A stretch of 64,000 nucleotides of DNA from Pedobacter sp. Leaf250 (GCF_920984735.1 NZ_CAKLBU010000007.1:179193-243192); one strand, 5' to 3'. Shown: positions 54,085 through 63,565, counted from the stretch's first letter. The notes: generated by a model from the letters alone, not told the origin. Numbers and translations are program-made.

Positions 54085-55311
54085 TTACTGATTCGATACT
54101 ACCAACAATTCCAAATCCTTAAATGGCAAACTAAACATATCTGCCAAGTCTTTATTGGTGCAATTGCCCTGATAAATATAAAGCGCTTCGCGAATACCAG
54201 GGTTATTCCACACCATGTTCATTAAACCACCAAACTCTCCAATATCCAATAAAATTGGGGCGAAAATATTGGTAAGCGCATAAGATGCGGTACGTGGAAC
54301 ACGAGATGCGATATTGGGTACACAATAGTGAATCACATCATATTTTCTAAAAATAGGATTGGTATGATTGGTTACTTCTGAGGTTTCAAAACAGCCACCC
54401 TGGTCAATACTGATATCAATTACAACAGAATGGGGCTTCATTCTGGCAACGGTTTCTTCCATCACCACACAAGGACTTCTGCCATGGCTGGCCCGAATGG
54501 CACCAATTACTACATCACAGGTTACTATGGCTTTGTTTAGTACGATCGGCTGCATCACCGAAGTAAAAACACGACTACCCAAATTATTTTGTAAGCGGCG
54601 TAAACGATAAATCGAGCTGTCAAAAACTTTTACTTCAGCACCCAAGGCTAAAGCTGTCCTGGCAGCATATTCACCTACCGTTCCTGCGCCTAAAATTACG
54701 ATTTCTGTTGGAGGCACACCGGTAAACCCACCTAACATTAAACCTTTCCCTCCGGTAACGTTACTTAAATATTCGGCAGCAATTAAAATTGAAGTAGAAC
54801 CCACAATCTCGCTCATTGCCCGCACTACGCTTAGTACATTTCCTTCATCACGTAAGTTTTCAAAACACAATGCATTGATTTTTTTCTGCATCAGCGCTTT
54901 CAAATAATCTTGCTTTAACGTTCCCGTTTGAAGCGAAGAAATCAGAGTTTGCCCCTTGTGCATCATCTCAATTTCTTCCAACATTGGTGGGGCAATTTTT
55001 ACGAGAATATCCGAATCAAAAACCTCTTTTTTATCGTAAGCTATTTTTGCACCTTGCTCCGCATATTCTGAGTCAGAAAAATTTGCAGCAGTGCCTGCTC
55101 CGCTTTCCAATACCACTCTATGGCCATTGTTTACCAGCAATGCAACAGATAATGGTGTTAGAGCAATTCGATTTTCCTGAAACGAAATTTCTTTTGGTAT
55201 TCCAATGTTCAAACTGTTTTTCCTGTTTCTGGTTTCTAGCGTCGCCTCTTGTGTTTGCAGTAAGCCCTGACGTGCAATATCGGCCATTCCTTCGCGTAAT
55301 CCTGTAGCCAT
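54085..55311 (-). CDS. ald: Alanine dehydrogenase
   Basis: 408 residues. N-terminal AlaDh/PNT domain with IGIPKEISFQENRIALTP and later the NAD-binding Rossmann motif VILGAGTVGEYAARTALALG, then VVIDISIDQGGCFETSE. It interconverts L-alanine and pyruvate plus ammonia with NAD. The protein has about 35 extra N-terminal residues compared with typical alanine dehydrogenases. It follows tsaE on the minus strand, an arrangement seen elsewhere in Bacteroidota. Confidence 0.9.
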   Translation of the reverse strand: MATGLREGMADIARQGLLQTQEATLETRNRKNSLNIGIPKEISFQENRIALTPLSVALLVNNGHRVVLESGAGTAANFSDSEYAEQGAKIAYDKKEVFDSDILVKIAPPMLEEIEMMHKGQTLISSLQTGTLKQDYLKALMQKKINALCFENLRDEGNVLSVVRAMSEIVGSTSILIAAEYLSNVTGGKGLMLGGFTGVPPTEIVILGAGTVGEYAARTALALGAEVKVFDSSIYRLRRLQNNLGSRVFTSVMQPIVLNKAIVTCDVVIGAIRASHGRSPCVVMEETVARMKPHSVVIDISIDQGGCFETSEVTNHTNPIFRKYDVIHYCVPNIASRVPRTASYALTNIFAPILLDIGEFGGLMNMVWNNPGIREALYIYQGNCTNKDLADMFSLPFKDLELLVVSNQ

Positions 55312-55383
55312 GATGTTTAAAAATGTATTAGTTTTAGGTTGTTCAAGATACGGATATTCTGTTAATTTACGGAGAACAAAATG

Positions 55384-55800
55384 TTATACCTTACTGAAAT
55401 TAAATACTCTACGGTTTTCTTCCACAGTAGCAATTTCAACTTTTATATAATGATCGGGCAATAATTCTGCAACTCTTTCCGGCCATTCTATCAAACAAAT
55501 CCCGCCACCGTAAAAGTATTCCTCGTAGCCTAAATCGTATGCCTCCTGAATATCTTTAATTCGGTAAAAATCGAAATGAAATAACGACCCATTAGGGCTT
55601 TCATACTCATTTACGATAGAATAAGTTGGACTGGAAACTACGTCCTCAACACCTAAAGCAGCGCAAAAAACTTTTATAAAAGTGGTTTTGCCTGCTCCCA
55701 TATCGCCATCAAAAATAAACACTTTCTCGTTTGAAGCAAATGCCAAAAGTTGCTGTGCAACCTGTGGTAAGTGTGATAAATCGTTTACTGTTATCTTCAT
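55384..55800 (-). CDS. tsaE: tRNA N6-adenosine threonylcarbamoyltransferase complex ATPase TsaE
   Basis: 138 residues from the ATG at 55798-55800 (MKITVNDLSHLPQVAQQLLA); a frame extension of ten codons upstream is less likely. Walker A is GDMGAGKTTFIK (32-39), followed by SSPTYSIVNEY (switch region) and LIEWPERV, all typical of TsaE. It is the ATPase of the t6A tRNA modification complex with TsaB and TsaD, which are not in the window. Confidence 0.94.
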   Translation of the reverse strand: MKITVNDLSHLPQVAQQLLAFASNEKVFIFDGDMGAGKTTFIKVFCAALGVEDVVSSPTYSIVNEYESPNGSLFHFDFYRIKDIQEAYDLGYEEYFYGGGICLIEWPERVAELLPDHYIKVEIATVEENRRVFNFSKV

Positions 55801-55904
55801 TTTAAATAAATAAAGGCAAAAGTAATACATAAATGCATTGCTTTTGCCTTTTTGCTTCGTATTGAAAGTAAGTCTAATCCATTTATTTATCCCTTCCGTC
55901 AGTC

Positions 55905-55986
55905 TTCATTGCGAGGTACAAAGCAATCTCACTAGATATTGTCAAATGAGATTGCTTCATGGATGAAAATCAATTTCGCAATGATG
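55905..55986. repeat. Palindromic CATTGC element, copy 2
   Basis: Left half TTCATTGCGAGGTACAAAGC with CAATCTCA; right half TGAGATTGCTTCAT and CGCAATGATGAG. Same family as 54011-54074, with a longer and partly decayed centre. It lies between tsaE and porX. Confidence 0.65.
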
Positions 55987-55994
55987 AGAGCTTT

Positions 55995-57548
55995 CTATCT
56001 CGGCGAATACGTTACCACAGGAATAATCATTTCTTCCAATGAAATTCCACCATGCTGGAAGGTTTCGTTATAATAGTTTACAAACTGGTTGTAATTGTTC
56101 GGGTATACGAAATAACTATCTTCGCGGGCAAAAATATAGCTGCTGCTGATATTGATTTTTGGCAGCAAGGCATCGTGAGGATTTTTAATCAAGAAAACCT
56201 CTTTAGCATTAAAGTTTAGGTTTCTACCTTGTTTATATCTAAGGTTGGTGTTTGTTGCCCTATCGCCGATAACCTTAACCGGTTTTTTCACACGAATGGT
56301 TCCGTGATCGGTGGTGATGATTACCTTCACTTGTTTCTGCGATATTTTCTTTAACAAATCCCAAAGTGGTGAATGTTCAAACCATGATAATGTTAACGAA
56401 CGGTAAGCCGCATCATCATTCGCCAATTCTCTAATCATTTGCATATCGGTACGGGCATGGCTTAACATATCAACAAAGTTGAAAACAATTGCATTGAAAT
56501 CATTCTGCAACAAGTTATTGGTTTGATCTACTAAGTCTTTTCCTTGCTCGAAAGTTAAAATTTTATTGTAACTAAATTTGCAATCCTTTCTTAAGCTGCG
56601 CTTGATGTTATCGGCCAAAAATGCTTCCTCATGCATGTTTTTGCCACCTTCATCATCGTCATTTTGCCATAAACTCGGAAAGCGTTTTTCCATATCCAAA
56701 GGCATCAATCCCGAAAAAATTGCATTACGGGCATACTGCGTTGCTGTTGGCAAAATACTCGTGTACATATCTTCCTCATCAATTCGGAAATATTCAGATA
56801 TCAGAGGATTAATGATTTTCCACTGATCGTAGCGAAGATTATCAATTAAAATAAAAAAAACAGGAGTGGTATCGTTAATATGCGGGAAAGCTTTTTTCTT
56901 TAATAAATTGTTAGAAAGCAGAGGAGCTTTATCCTGATTTTTAATCCAATCTAAATAATTTTCTTCTATAAACTTGGTAAACTGCGTGTTGGCCTCTTGC
57001 TTTTGCATAGTTAAAATTTCATGCATCTGCGGATCATCCAGTTTTTCCAATTCAAGTTCCCAAAAAACAATTTTTTTGTAAACATCAATCCACTCTTCGT
57101 AGTTCAGTCTGTCTCCCAGTGTCATCCCTAAACGGCGAAAATCTTGCTGATAAGCCATTGATGTTTTTTCGCTCACCAAACGTTTGTTATCGATGAGTTT
57201 TTTAATCGTTAACAAAACCTGTTTTGGGTTTACAGGTTTAATCAAATAATCATCAATTTTGCTTCCTATCGCATCTTCCATCAGGTTTTCTTCCTCACTT
57301 TTGGTGATTAGAACAACTGGTATATCCGGATTAAGGTTTTTAATGGCAGAAAGGGTTTCAATTCCACTCATTCCGGGCATATTTTCATCTAAAAAAACAA
57401 GATCGAAATGGGCTTTTCCAAATGCTTCGAGGGCGTCGTTTCCGTTGGTAAATGTGGTTACATCGTAACCTTTATCATTTAGTAGTAATATATGAGGTTT
57501 TAATAAGTCGATTTCATCATCGGCCCACAATATTTTAGTTTCTTGCAT
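55995..57548 (-). CDS. porX: PorX: response regulator with PglZ/alkaline-phosphatase-superfamily effector
   Basis: 517 residues. N-terminal receiver with acidic pocket Asp10-Asp11, phosphoacceptor Asp54 (LVFLDENMPGMSG) and Lys in YLIKPVN. A helical linker leads to a C-terminal PglZ domain (FFILIDNLRYDQW, AIVFNFVDMLSHAR, VIITTDHGTIRVKKPVKV). This is the PorX architecture. By established knowledge PorX, with kinase PorY and sigma SigP, regulates type IX secretion in Porphyromonas. It is alone on its strand, divergent from the HD gene, and no kinase gene is adjacent. Confidence 0.95.
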   Translation of the reverse strand: MQETKILWADDEIDLLKPHILLLNDKGYDVTTFTNGNDALEAFGKAHFDLVFLDENMPGMSGIETLSAIKNLNPDIPVVLITKSEEENLMEDAIGSKIDDYLIKPVNPKQVLLTIKKLIDNKRLVSEKTSMAYQQDFRRLGMTLGDRLNYEEWIDVYKKIVFWELELEKLDDPQMHEILTMQKQEANTQFTKFIEENYLDWIKNQDKAPLLSNNLLKKKAFPHINDTTPVFFILIDNLRYDQWKIINPLISEYFRIDEEDMYTSILPTATQYARNAIFSGLMPLDMEKRFPSLWQNDDDEGGKNMHEEAFLADNIKRSLRKDCKFSYNKILTFEQGKDLVDQTNNLLQNDFNAIVFNFVDMLSHARTDMQMIRELANDDAAYRSLTLSWFEHSPLWDLLKKISQKQVKVIITTDHGTIRVKKPVKVIGDRATNTNLRYKQGRNLNFNAKEVFLIKNPHDALLPKINISSSYIFAREDSYFVYPNNYNQFVNYYNETFQHGGISLEEMIIPVVTYSPR

Positions 57549-57659
57549 GTTTTTGTAAAAATAGGTATGTATTGCCTTTTTATTTAGGCGGGTAAATCAA
57601 TCTATAAATAAAAATAGCAATTTTTGTACCGTATCTATCTATTTAACTATTTTTAACGA

Positions 57660-58883
57660 TTGAATAAGAAGAAAATAATCAATGATCCGGTTTACGGTTT
57701 CATTAGCATTCCATCAGAATTGGTTTACGATGTAATTTCACATCCGTATTTCCAACGTTTACGCTACATTAAGCAACTTGGAATGACTCATTTAGTTTAT
57801 CCTGGCGCTTTACATACCCGTTTTCACCATGCTTTGGGCGCCATGCATTTAATGAGTTTGGCTATAGAAGTTTTAAGAAGCAAAGGCCACACCATTACTG
57901 ATGGCGAAGAAGAAGCCGCAACATTGGCTATTTTACTACACGATATTGGTCACGGACCATTTTCACATGCGCTGGAACATTCTTTGGTTACGGGTATAAA
58001 ACACGAAGATATTTCGGCAAAGCTGATGCTTGATTTGAATGATCATTTCGATGGAAAATTGACGCATGCCATCGAAATTTTTAATGGTACTTACCCAAAA
58101 AGATTTCTTCATCAGTTAATCTCTGGTCAGCTGGATTTAGATCGGATGGATTATTTAAATCGCGATAGTTTTTTTACCGGAGTAAGCGAGGGCGTAATTA
58201 GTTTCGATCGCATTATTAAAATGTTTAATGTTTTTGATGACGACTTAGTTATTGAAGAAAAGGGAATCTATTCAATTGAAAAATTTTTAATTGCCCGCCG
58301 TTTAATGTATTGGCAGGTTTATCTGCATAAAACGGTAATTGCCGGCGAAATGATTTTAGTGAAGTTGCTCGAAAGGGCAAAAGAATTATCAGCCGCAAGC
58401 GAAGAGTTATTTGCAGCACCTTCCTTAAAATATTTTTTCGAGAACGATATCAGCGAAACGAATTTCTTTGATCAACACGAAAACCTGGAGCATTTTACCA
58501 ATCTGGATGATCAGGATATTTATGCTGCCGTAAAGGTTTGGGTAAAGCATCCCGATAAAATCCTTTCAACGCTTTGCCAAATGCTTACTTCGCGAAACTT
58601 ATATAAAGTAGAAATGGGTAATGAAATGGCGCCAAAAGACCGGGTCGATTTTCTTAAAGATGCTACCGTTAATTTGCTTGTCATTAAACCAGAAGAAGCC
58701 AGATATTTTGTATTTACCGATGCGATACAAAACAGGGCCTACAATGCAGGCGTTGGAAACATAAAGATTTTAATGAAAAATAACGATATTGTTGATATTG
58801 CCAAGGCTTCTGATTTATCGAACCTGGAGTCGTTGCAAAAAACAGTAGAGAAATATATTCTTTGCTACCCGAGAGGGATTTAA
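57660..58883 (+). CDS. HD domain phosphohydrolase
   Basis: 407 residues from TTG at 57660 (NKKKIINDPVYGFISIPSEL), the typical start of this Bacteroidota/SAMHD1-like group. The metal site is formed by RFHHALG (His56/His57), the HD pair His94-Asp95 in LLHDIGHGPFSHALEHS, and Asp further on in LDLDRMDYLNRD. Proteins of this type hydrolyse nucleoside triphosphates or nucleotides. Position between porX and lpxD is a common Bacteroidota arrangement. Confidence 0.92.
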   Translation: MNKKKIINDPVYGFISIPSELVYDVISHPYFQRLRYIKQLGMTHLVYPGALHTRFHHALGAMHLMSLAIEVLRSKGHTITDGEEEAATLAILLHDIGHGPFSHALEHSLVTGIKHEDISAKLMLDLNDHFDGKLTHAIEIFNGTYPKRFLHQLISGQLDLDRMDYLNRDSFFTGVSEGVISFDRIIKMFNVFDDDLVIEEKGIYSIEKFLIARRLMYWQVYLHKTVIAGEMILVKLLERAKELSAASEELFAAPSLKYFFENDISETNFFDQHENLEHFTNLDDQDIYAAVKVWVKHPDKILSTLCQMLTSRNLYKVEMGNEMAPKDRVDFLKDATVNLLVIKPEEARYFVFTDAIQNRAYNAGVGNIKILMKNNDIVDIAKASDLSNLESLQKTVEKYILCYPRGI

Positions 58884-58970
58884 GATTAATTAACAAAATA
58901 TTTAACTTTTGCTGCCGTTTTAAATCTTACTATTGTGTAAAATATACACGGCTTAACCTTTACAGGTTTT

Positions 58971-59001
58971 TTTGTTCATATCAATTTAACATATACCTTT
59001 G
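58971..59001 (+). promoter_or_regulatory. Promoter of lpxD, near-leaderless
   Basis: TTTG (58971-58974) and TACCTTTG (58994-59001) are separated by 19 bases, an exact match to the Bacteroidota consensus. The ATG of lpxD begins four bases after the -7 element, so the transcript would have no or almost no leader. Confidence 0.7.
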
Positions 59002-59005
59002 TACG

Positions 59006-60082
59006 ATGCAATTTACTGCAAAGCAGATAAGCGAGTTTTTAAACGGTTCCATTGATGGTAACCCTGATGTAGCCGTTACCGAGCTTTCTAAAATAGAAGA
59101 TGGTAAAGAAGGCTCGTTGTCTTTTCTATCTAACCCGAAGTATGAAAACTTTTTGTATTCTACACAGGCTTCAGTTGTTATTGTATCAAAAGATTTTGCT
59201 CCTACCCAGTCTTACACAAGCACATTAATCCGTGTTGATAATCCATATAGTTCTTTTACAGTTTTATTGGATAAATATAACGAGGCGGTAAATGCTCAAG
59301 CCACGCAATCTGGTATTAATAAATTGGCATTCGTTCATCCAACAGCTAAAATTGGTAAAGATGTTTTTATTGATGCCTTTGCTTATGTAGCTGAAAACGT
59401 TGTGATTGCCGATGGCTGTAAATTAAATGCACAAACATTTGTTGGCGCCAACTCTAAAATTGGAGAAAACAGCACTTTCTTTCCAGGCGTGAAAATTTAT
59501 CACAATTCCATTATTGGGAACAGGGTAATTATTCACTCCAACACCGTAATAGGTAGCGATGGTTTTGGGTTTGCTCCACAAAAAGATGGTACATACAATA
59601 AGATTCCCCAAATTGGAAATGTAATTATTGAGGATGATGTAGAAATAGGCGCCAATACCACGGTTGATCGTGCTACAATGGGATCAACAATTGTGAAAAA
59701 GGGTGCAAAAATCGATAATCTGATTCAAATTGCCCACAATGTAGAAATTGGCGAAAACACGGTTCTTGCTGCTCAATCTGGTATATCTGGAAGCACTAAA
59801 ATCGGCCCAAATAGTGTTGTTGGTGGTCAGGTTGGTATTGCAGGCCACTTAACCTTAGCAAAGGGAACGCAAATTGGTGCCCAGGCCGGAATCAATTTTA
59901 ACATTACCGAAGAAAATAAACAATGGCATGGTAGTCCGGCGCAACCATTGCGCAATTGGATGCGTGCTTCAGTAATTTTCAAGCATCTACCAGATGTGGA
60001 GAAAAGAATAAACACGCTAGAAGAAGAATTGAAAAGGCTCACTGCCGAATTGGTAAAGAATACAATACACAATGAACGTTAG
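59006..60082 (+). CDS. lpxD: UDP-3-O-(3-hydroxyacyl)glucosamine N-acyltransferase
   Basis: 358 residues from the ATG at 59006 (MQFTAKQISEFLNGSIDGNP). The frame is open 48 codons upstream but that overlaps the HD gene and lacks LpxD features. N-terminal uridine-binding domain, then hexapeptide repeats of a left-handed beta-helix with catalytic His244 in QIAHNVEIGENT, then a C-terminal helix. It adds the second acyl chain in lipid A synthesis. The end overlaps lpxC/fabZ by 11 bases, giving the order lpxD, lpxC/fabZ, lpxA. Confidence 0.96.
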   Translation: MQFTAKQISEFLNGSIDGNPDVAVTELSKIEDGKEGSLSFLSNPKYENFLYSTQASVVIVSKDFAPTQSYTSTLIRVDNPYSSFTVLLDKYNEAVNAQATQSGINKLAFVHPTAKIGKDVFIDAFAYVAENVVIADGCKLNAQTFVGANSKIGENSTFFPGVKIYHNSIIGNRVIIHSNTVIGSDGFGFAPQKDGTYNKIPQIGNVIIEDDVEIGANTTVDRATMGSTIVKKGAKIDNLIQIAHNVEIGENTVLAAQSGISGSTKIGPNSVVGGQVGIAGHLTLAKGTQIGAQAGINFNITEENKQWHGSPAQPLRNWMRASVIFKHLPDVEKRINTLEEELKRLTAELVKNTIHNER

Positions 60083-61484
60083 ACAAAAGACGATTAAACA
60101 AGAAATATCAGCTAAAGGTGTTGGTTTACACACTGGTGCTAATGTTACCCTTACTTTTTGCCCAGCTCCTGAAAATCATGGATTCAAATTTCAGCGTATT
60201 GATTTAGATGGACAACCAGTTATTGATGCTGATGCAGATAATGTAACCGATACTTCTCGTGGAACCACCATTACACAAAATGGCGCTAGTGTAAGTACCG
60301 TTGAACACGTAATGGCATCACTTATTGGTATGGATTTAGATAATGTTCTAATCAAACTTGATGGTCCTGAAACGCCAATTATGGATGGAAGTTCTATTCA
60401 ATTCATTGATTTACTTGAAGAAGTTGGATCGGTTGAACAAAATGCCGATCGTGAATATTTCACCATTCCTCATAACATTACCTATACAGAAGAAGATAGA
60501 AAAGTAGAAATCGTGGCTATGCCATTAGATGACTACCGTTTCACCTGTATGATTGATTACAATTCGCCGGTTTTAGGTAGCCAACATGCTGGTATTAACA
60601 CCATTGCCGAGTTTAAGAAAGAGATTGCTTCTTGCCGTACTTTTTGTTTCTTGCACGAGTTAGAATATCAGCTTTCTCACAACTTAATTAAAGGTGGCGA
60701 TTTAAATAATGCCATTGTTATTGTTGATAAAGAAGTTACTAAAGATGAGTTAAGTCATTTGGCGAAACTTTTCAATCGTGCTGATATTGATGTGGCGCCA
60801 CAGGGAATTTTGAACAATATGGAGTTGCGTTATCAAAACGAGCCCGCCCGACATAAACTATTGGATATGATTGGCGACTTGGCTTTAGTTGGTATGCACC
60901 TAAAAGGCCATATTATGGCTGCTCGCCCTGGTCATGCGGCAAATGTAGCCTTTGCGAAAAAGATAAAAGCGGCAATTAAAAAAGAGAAAAACAAGAAAAT
61001 TCAGAAAGTGTACGATCCTAGCGCTAAACCATTGTATGATGTTGTTCAAATCATGGAAATTTTGCCTCATCGTCAACCATTTTTGTTTGTAGATAAGATT
61101 TTAGAACTTTCTAAAAATCATGTGGTTGGCGTTAAAAACGTAACCATGAACGAAGAATTTTTCAAGGGTCATTTCCCAGGCGCACCTGTTTTTCCAGGCG
61201 TGATTCAAATTGAAGCAATGGCTCAGGTTGGAGGTATTTTGGTGCTTAGTACGGTTCCAGATCCAAGCAATTACCTTACTTATTTTCTAAAAATAGATAA
61301 CGTTCGCTTTAGAGCACAAGTGCTTCCAGGCGATACCATTGTTTTCCGTTGCGATTTGCTTGAACCAATCAGAAGAGGAATTGCTCAAATGAAAGGTGTA
61401 GGTATGGTCGGCGAAAAAATCGTAGTCGAAGCCGAGATGATGGCTCAAATTTCAAAAGTTAAACAAGCAGAACCAACCACATAA
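60072..61484 (+). CDS. lpxC/fabZ: Bifunctional UDP-3-O-acyl-GlcNAc deacetylase / 3-hydroxyacyl-ACP dehydratase
   Basis: 470 residues. LpxC part about 1-305 with EHVMASLIGMDLDNV, DGSSIQFIDLL and the zinc-site region GMHLKGHIMAARPGHA. FabZ part from about 322 with PHRQPFLFVD (catalytic His333) and GHFPGAPVFPGVIQIEAMAQ (Glu381). This fusion is standard in Bacteroidota. LpxC commits to lipid A synthesis; FabZ dehydrates 3-hydroxyacyl-ACP in fatty acid elongation, so the two branches compete for one substrate. The stop overlaps the lpxA start (TAATG). Confidence 0.97.
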   Translation: MNVRQKTIKQEISAKGVGLHTGANVTLTFCPAPENHGFKFQRIDLDGQPVIDADADNVTDTSRGTTITQNGASVSTVEHVMASLIGMDLDNVLIKLDGPETPIMDGSSIQFIDLLEEVGSVEQNADREYFTIPHNITYTEEDRKVEIVAMPLDDYRFTCMIDYNSPVLGSQHAGINTIAEFKKEIASCRTFCFLHELEYQLSHNLIKGGDLNNAIVIVDKEVTKDELSHLAKLFNRADIDVAPQGILNNMELRYQNEPARHKLLDMIGDLALVGMHLKGHIMAARPGHAANVAFAKKIKAAIKKEKNKKIQKVYDPSAKPLYDVVQIMEILPHRQPFLFVDKILELSKNHVVGVKNVTMNEEFFKGHFPGAPVFPGVIQIEAMAQVGGILVLSTVPDPSNYLTYFLKIDNVRFRAQVLPGDTIVFRCDLLEPIRRGIAQMKGVGMVGEKIVVEAEMMAQISKVKQAEPTT

Positions 61485-62269
61485 TGATACAACCATTAGC
61501 ATATATACACCCACAGGCAAAAATTGCCGAAAACGTGGTAATTGAACCTTTTGTAGTGATACATAAAGATGTTGTTATTGGTGAAGGTACCTGGATTGGA
61601 TCGAACGTTACCATTATGGATGGCGCTCGTATTGGTAAAAACTGCCGTATTTTTCCTGGAGCTGTAATTTCTGGTGAGCCACAGGATTTAAAATTTGCCG
61701 GAGAAGTTACTACTGCCGAAATTGGAGATAATACAACCATTCGCGAGTGTGTAACCATTAACCGTGGTACAAAAGATAAATGGAAAACTACAATTGGCAG
61801 CAATTGTTTAATTCAGGCTTATTCTCACATTGCTCACGATTGTGAAGTGGGTAACAACTGTATATTCTCGAACAGTACAACGCTTGCTGGTCATATTACC
61901 ATTGGAAATAATGTTGTTTTGGCAGGTTTGGTGGCGATTCACCAATTCGTTAAAGTTGGTTCTTATGCCTTTGTAACTGGCGGTTCTTTGGTTCGTAAAG
62001 ATGTTCCTCCATATGTTAAGGCTGCCCGTGAGCCACTTTCTTACGCAGGTATTAACTCTGTTGGTTTGCGTAGAAGAGGTTTTACCAACGAACAGATTGA
62101 TGAGATTCAGGAAATTTACCGTGTACTTTTTGTAAAACACAATAACGTTACCAAGGCTTTGGATATGATTGAGGCCGAATTCAAACCAACAGAAATTCGT
62201 GACGAAATAGTAGATTTCATCCGCAACTCTAATCGTGGTGTGATGAAAGGTTTCGGCATGGGCAGTTAA
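61484..62269 (+). CDS. lpxA: Acyl-ACP--UDP-N-acetylglucosamine O-acyltransferase
   Basis: 261 residues, close to the usual 260. Ten or so hexapeptide repeats (VVIEPFVVIHKDVVIGEGTW) and catalytic His118 in SHIAHDCEVGNNC, followed by a C-terminal helical domain. It performs the first acylation of lipid A. Together with lpxD and lpxC/fabZ it forms a translationally coupled three-gene operon; the start overlaps the previous stop by one base. Confidence 0.97.
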   Translation: MIQPLAYIHPQAKIAENVVIEPFVVIHKDVVIGEGTWIGSNVTIMDGARIGKNCRIFPGAVISGEPQDLKFAGEVTTAEIGDNTTIRECVTINRGTKDKWKTTIGSNCLIQAYSHIAHDCEVGNNCIFSNSTTLAGHITIGNNVVLAGLVAIHQFVKVGSYAFVTGGSLVRKDVPPYVKAAREPLSYAGINSVGLRRRGFTNEQIDEIQEIYRVLFVKHNNVTKALDMIEAEFKPTEIRDEIVDFIRNSNRGVMKGFGMGS

Positions 62270-62362
62270 TAGAGGAAGAGGGTTAAAAGGTTTATGGTTG
62301 AGGGTAAAACCCTAGCTTAAATGTTTCTCAGGCTTCTAAGATGGTTAATGTAAAATAATCTC

Positions 62363-62842
62363 ATGAGTGATTTAACGCTAATCAGAACTAATTCAGATAA
62401 TACCGATTTTAGACAATTGGTTGCTTCGTTGGATCAAGATTTAGCGATAAGAGATGGTGAAGAACATGCTTTCTATGCTCAATTTAATAAGGTTGATGCC
62501 ATTAAAGAAGTTATTGTTGCTTACCAGGATAAAACCCAAGTAGCTTGTGGCGCAATAAAATCATTTTCCAGTGCCGCAGCTGAAGTTAAACGGATGTATG
62601 TTCGCCCTGATTATAGAAATCAAGGTTTTGCTGCAAAAATTTTAACAGCACTGGAGCAATGGGCTGCAGAACTCGGGTTTTCTGAATGTGTTTTAGAAAC
62701 TGGTAAAAAACAACCAGAAGCCATTGCGCTATATCAAAAAGTTGGCTATCAAATTACCCTAAACTACGGCCAATATATTGGTGTAGACAATAGCATCTGC
62801 ATGGCCAAACCGCTTAACCCTAATCGCAAAACGCTTAAATGA
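62363..62842 (+). CDS. GNAT family N-acetyltransferase
   Basis: 159 residues, single GNAT domain. Acetyl-CoA binding motif A is VKRMYVRPDYRNQGFAAKIL and motif B includes CVLETGKKQPEAIALYQKVG. Substrate unknown. The last bases overlap the following ABC ATPase start by four bases (ATGA), so the two are coupled. Confidence 0.9.
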   Translation: MSDLTLIRTNSDNTDFRQLVASLDQDLAIRDGEEHAFYAQFNKVDAIKEVIVAYQDKTQVACGAIKSFSSAAAEVKRMYVRPDYRNQGFAAKILTALEQWAAELGFSECVLETGKKQPEAIALYQKVGYQITLNYGQYIGVDNSICMAKPLNPNRKTLK

Positions 62843-63453
62843 AGATAGCTTTAAATAATGTTGGCCGAAGATTTAACAAGGAATGGATTTTTAGGAATCT
62901 AAGCACTGAGTTTACATCAGGCAATAGCTATGCAGTTTTAGGTCCAAATGGTTCAGGAAAATCTACTTTATTAAGTGTACTAACAGGAAGTTTAAGTCCA
63001 TCAGAAGGACAGATTTCATTCTCAAATGAAAAGAACATTCCAGTTGAAGAGATTTATAAACACATCAGTTTAGCAGCGCCATATTTGGAGTTGGTTGAGA
63101 CTTTTACACTGAAAGAGATAATTGATTTCCACTTTAAATTCAAAAGTTTTGCTGCTGGCGTTGACGCTAAATCATTAGTTACTATCCTTGGTTTGGAAAA
63201 ATCAGCCAACAAGGAAATTAAATACTTTTCATCAGGAATGAAACAAAGAACCAAACTTGCTTTGGCTTGCTGTTCTAACTCGCCAATTTTATTTTTAGAT
63301 GAACCTACCAGCAATTTAGACGTTCAAGGGATAGATTGGTACCGTGAACTAATTGAAAAATTCACAAAAGATAGGTTAACAATAATTGGTTCAAACCAAA
63401 TTCAGGAATATGAATTTTGCAAGGAACAGATTCAAATAGCTGATTTTAAATAA
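62839..63453 (+). CDS. ABC transporter ATP-binding protein, orphan
   Basis: 204 residues, single ATPase domain. Walker A LGPNGSGKST (34-43), signature FSSGMKQR, Walker B ILFLDEPTSNLD, and the D-loop/His region near SNQIQEY with the switch His replaced by Asn or Gln. No permease gene is adjacent inside the window, so the membrane partner is encoded elsewhere or it serves a non-transport role. The GNAT gene overlaps it upstream. Confidence 0.9.
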   Translation: MKIALNNVGRRFNKEWIFRNLSTEFTSGNSYAVLGPNGSGKSTLLSVLTGSLSPSEGQISFSNEKNIPVEEIYKHISLAAPYLELVETFTLKEIIDFHFKFKSFAAGVDAKSLVTILGLEKSANKEIKYFSSGMKQRTKLALACCSNSPILFLDEPTSNLDVQGIDWYRELIEKFTKDRLTIIGSNQIQEYEFCKEQIQIADFK

Positions 63454-63531
63454 ATTAACACCAAAATCCCAGCAGCTACACCCGTCTGATTTGTCATACA
63501 TTTGTATTATAAAATCATTTTTAAAAAAATA

Positions 63532-63562
63532 TTTGGTAATTGACAAATACTTCTTACCTTTG
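63532..63562 (+). promoter_or_regulatory. Consensus promoter of the candidate small RNA
   Basis: TTTG (63532-63535), 19-base spacer, TACCTTTG (63555-63562): exact match in sequence and spacing to the Bacteroidota housekeeping promoter. Transcription should start around 63566-63570. Confidence 0.75.
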
Positions 63563-63565
63563 CAC

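Noticed and set aside
58862..59005. Upstream extension of lpxD overlapping the HD gene
   Set aside because: The 48 extra residues are not LpxD-like and a consensus promoter lies inside them.
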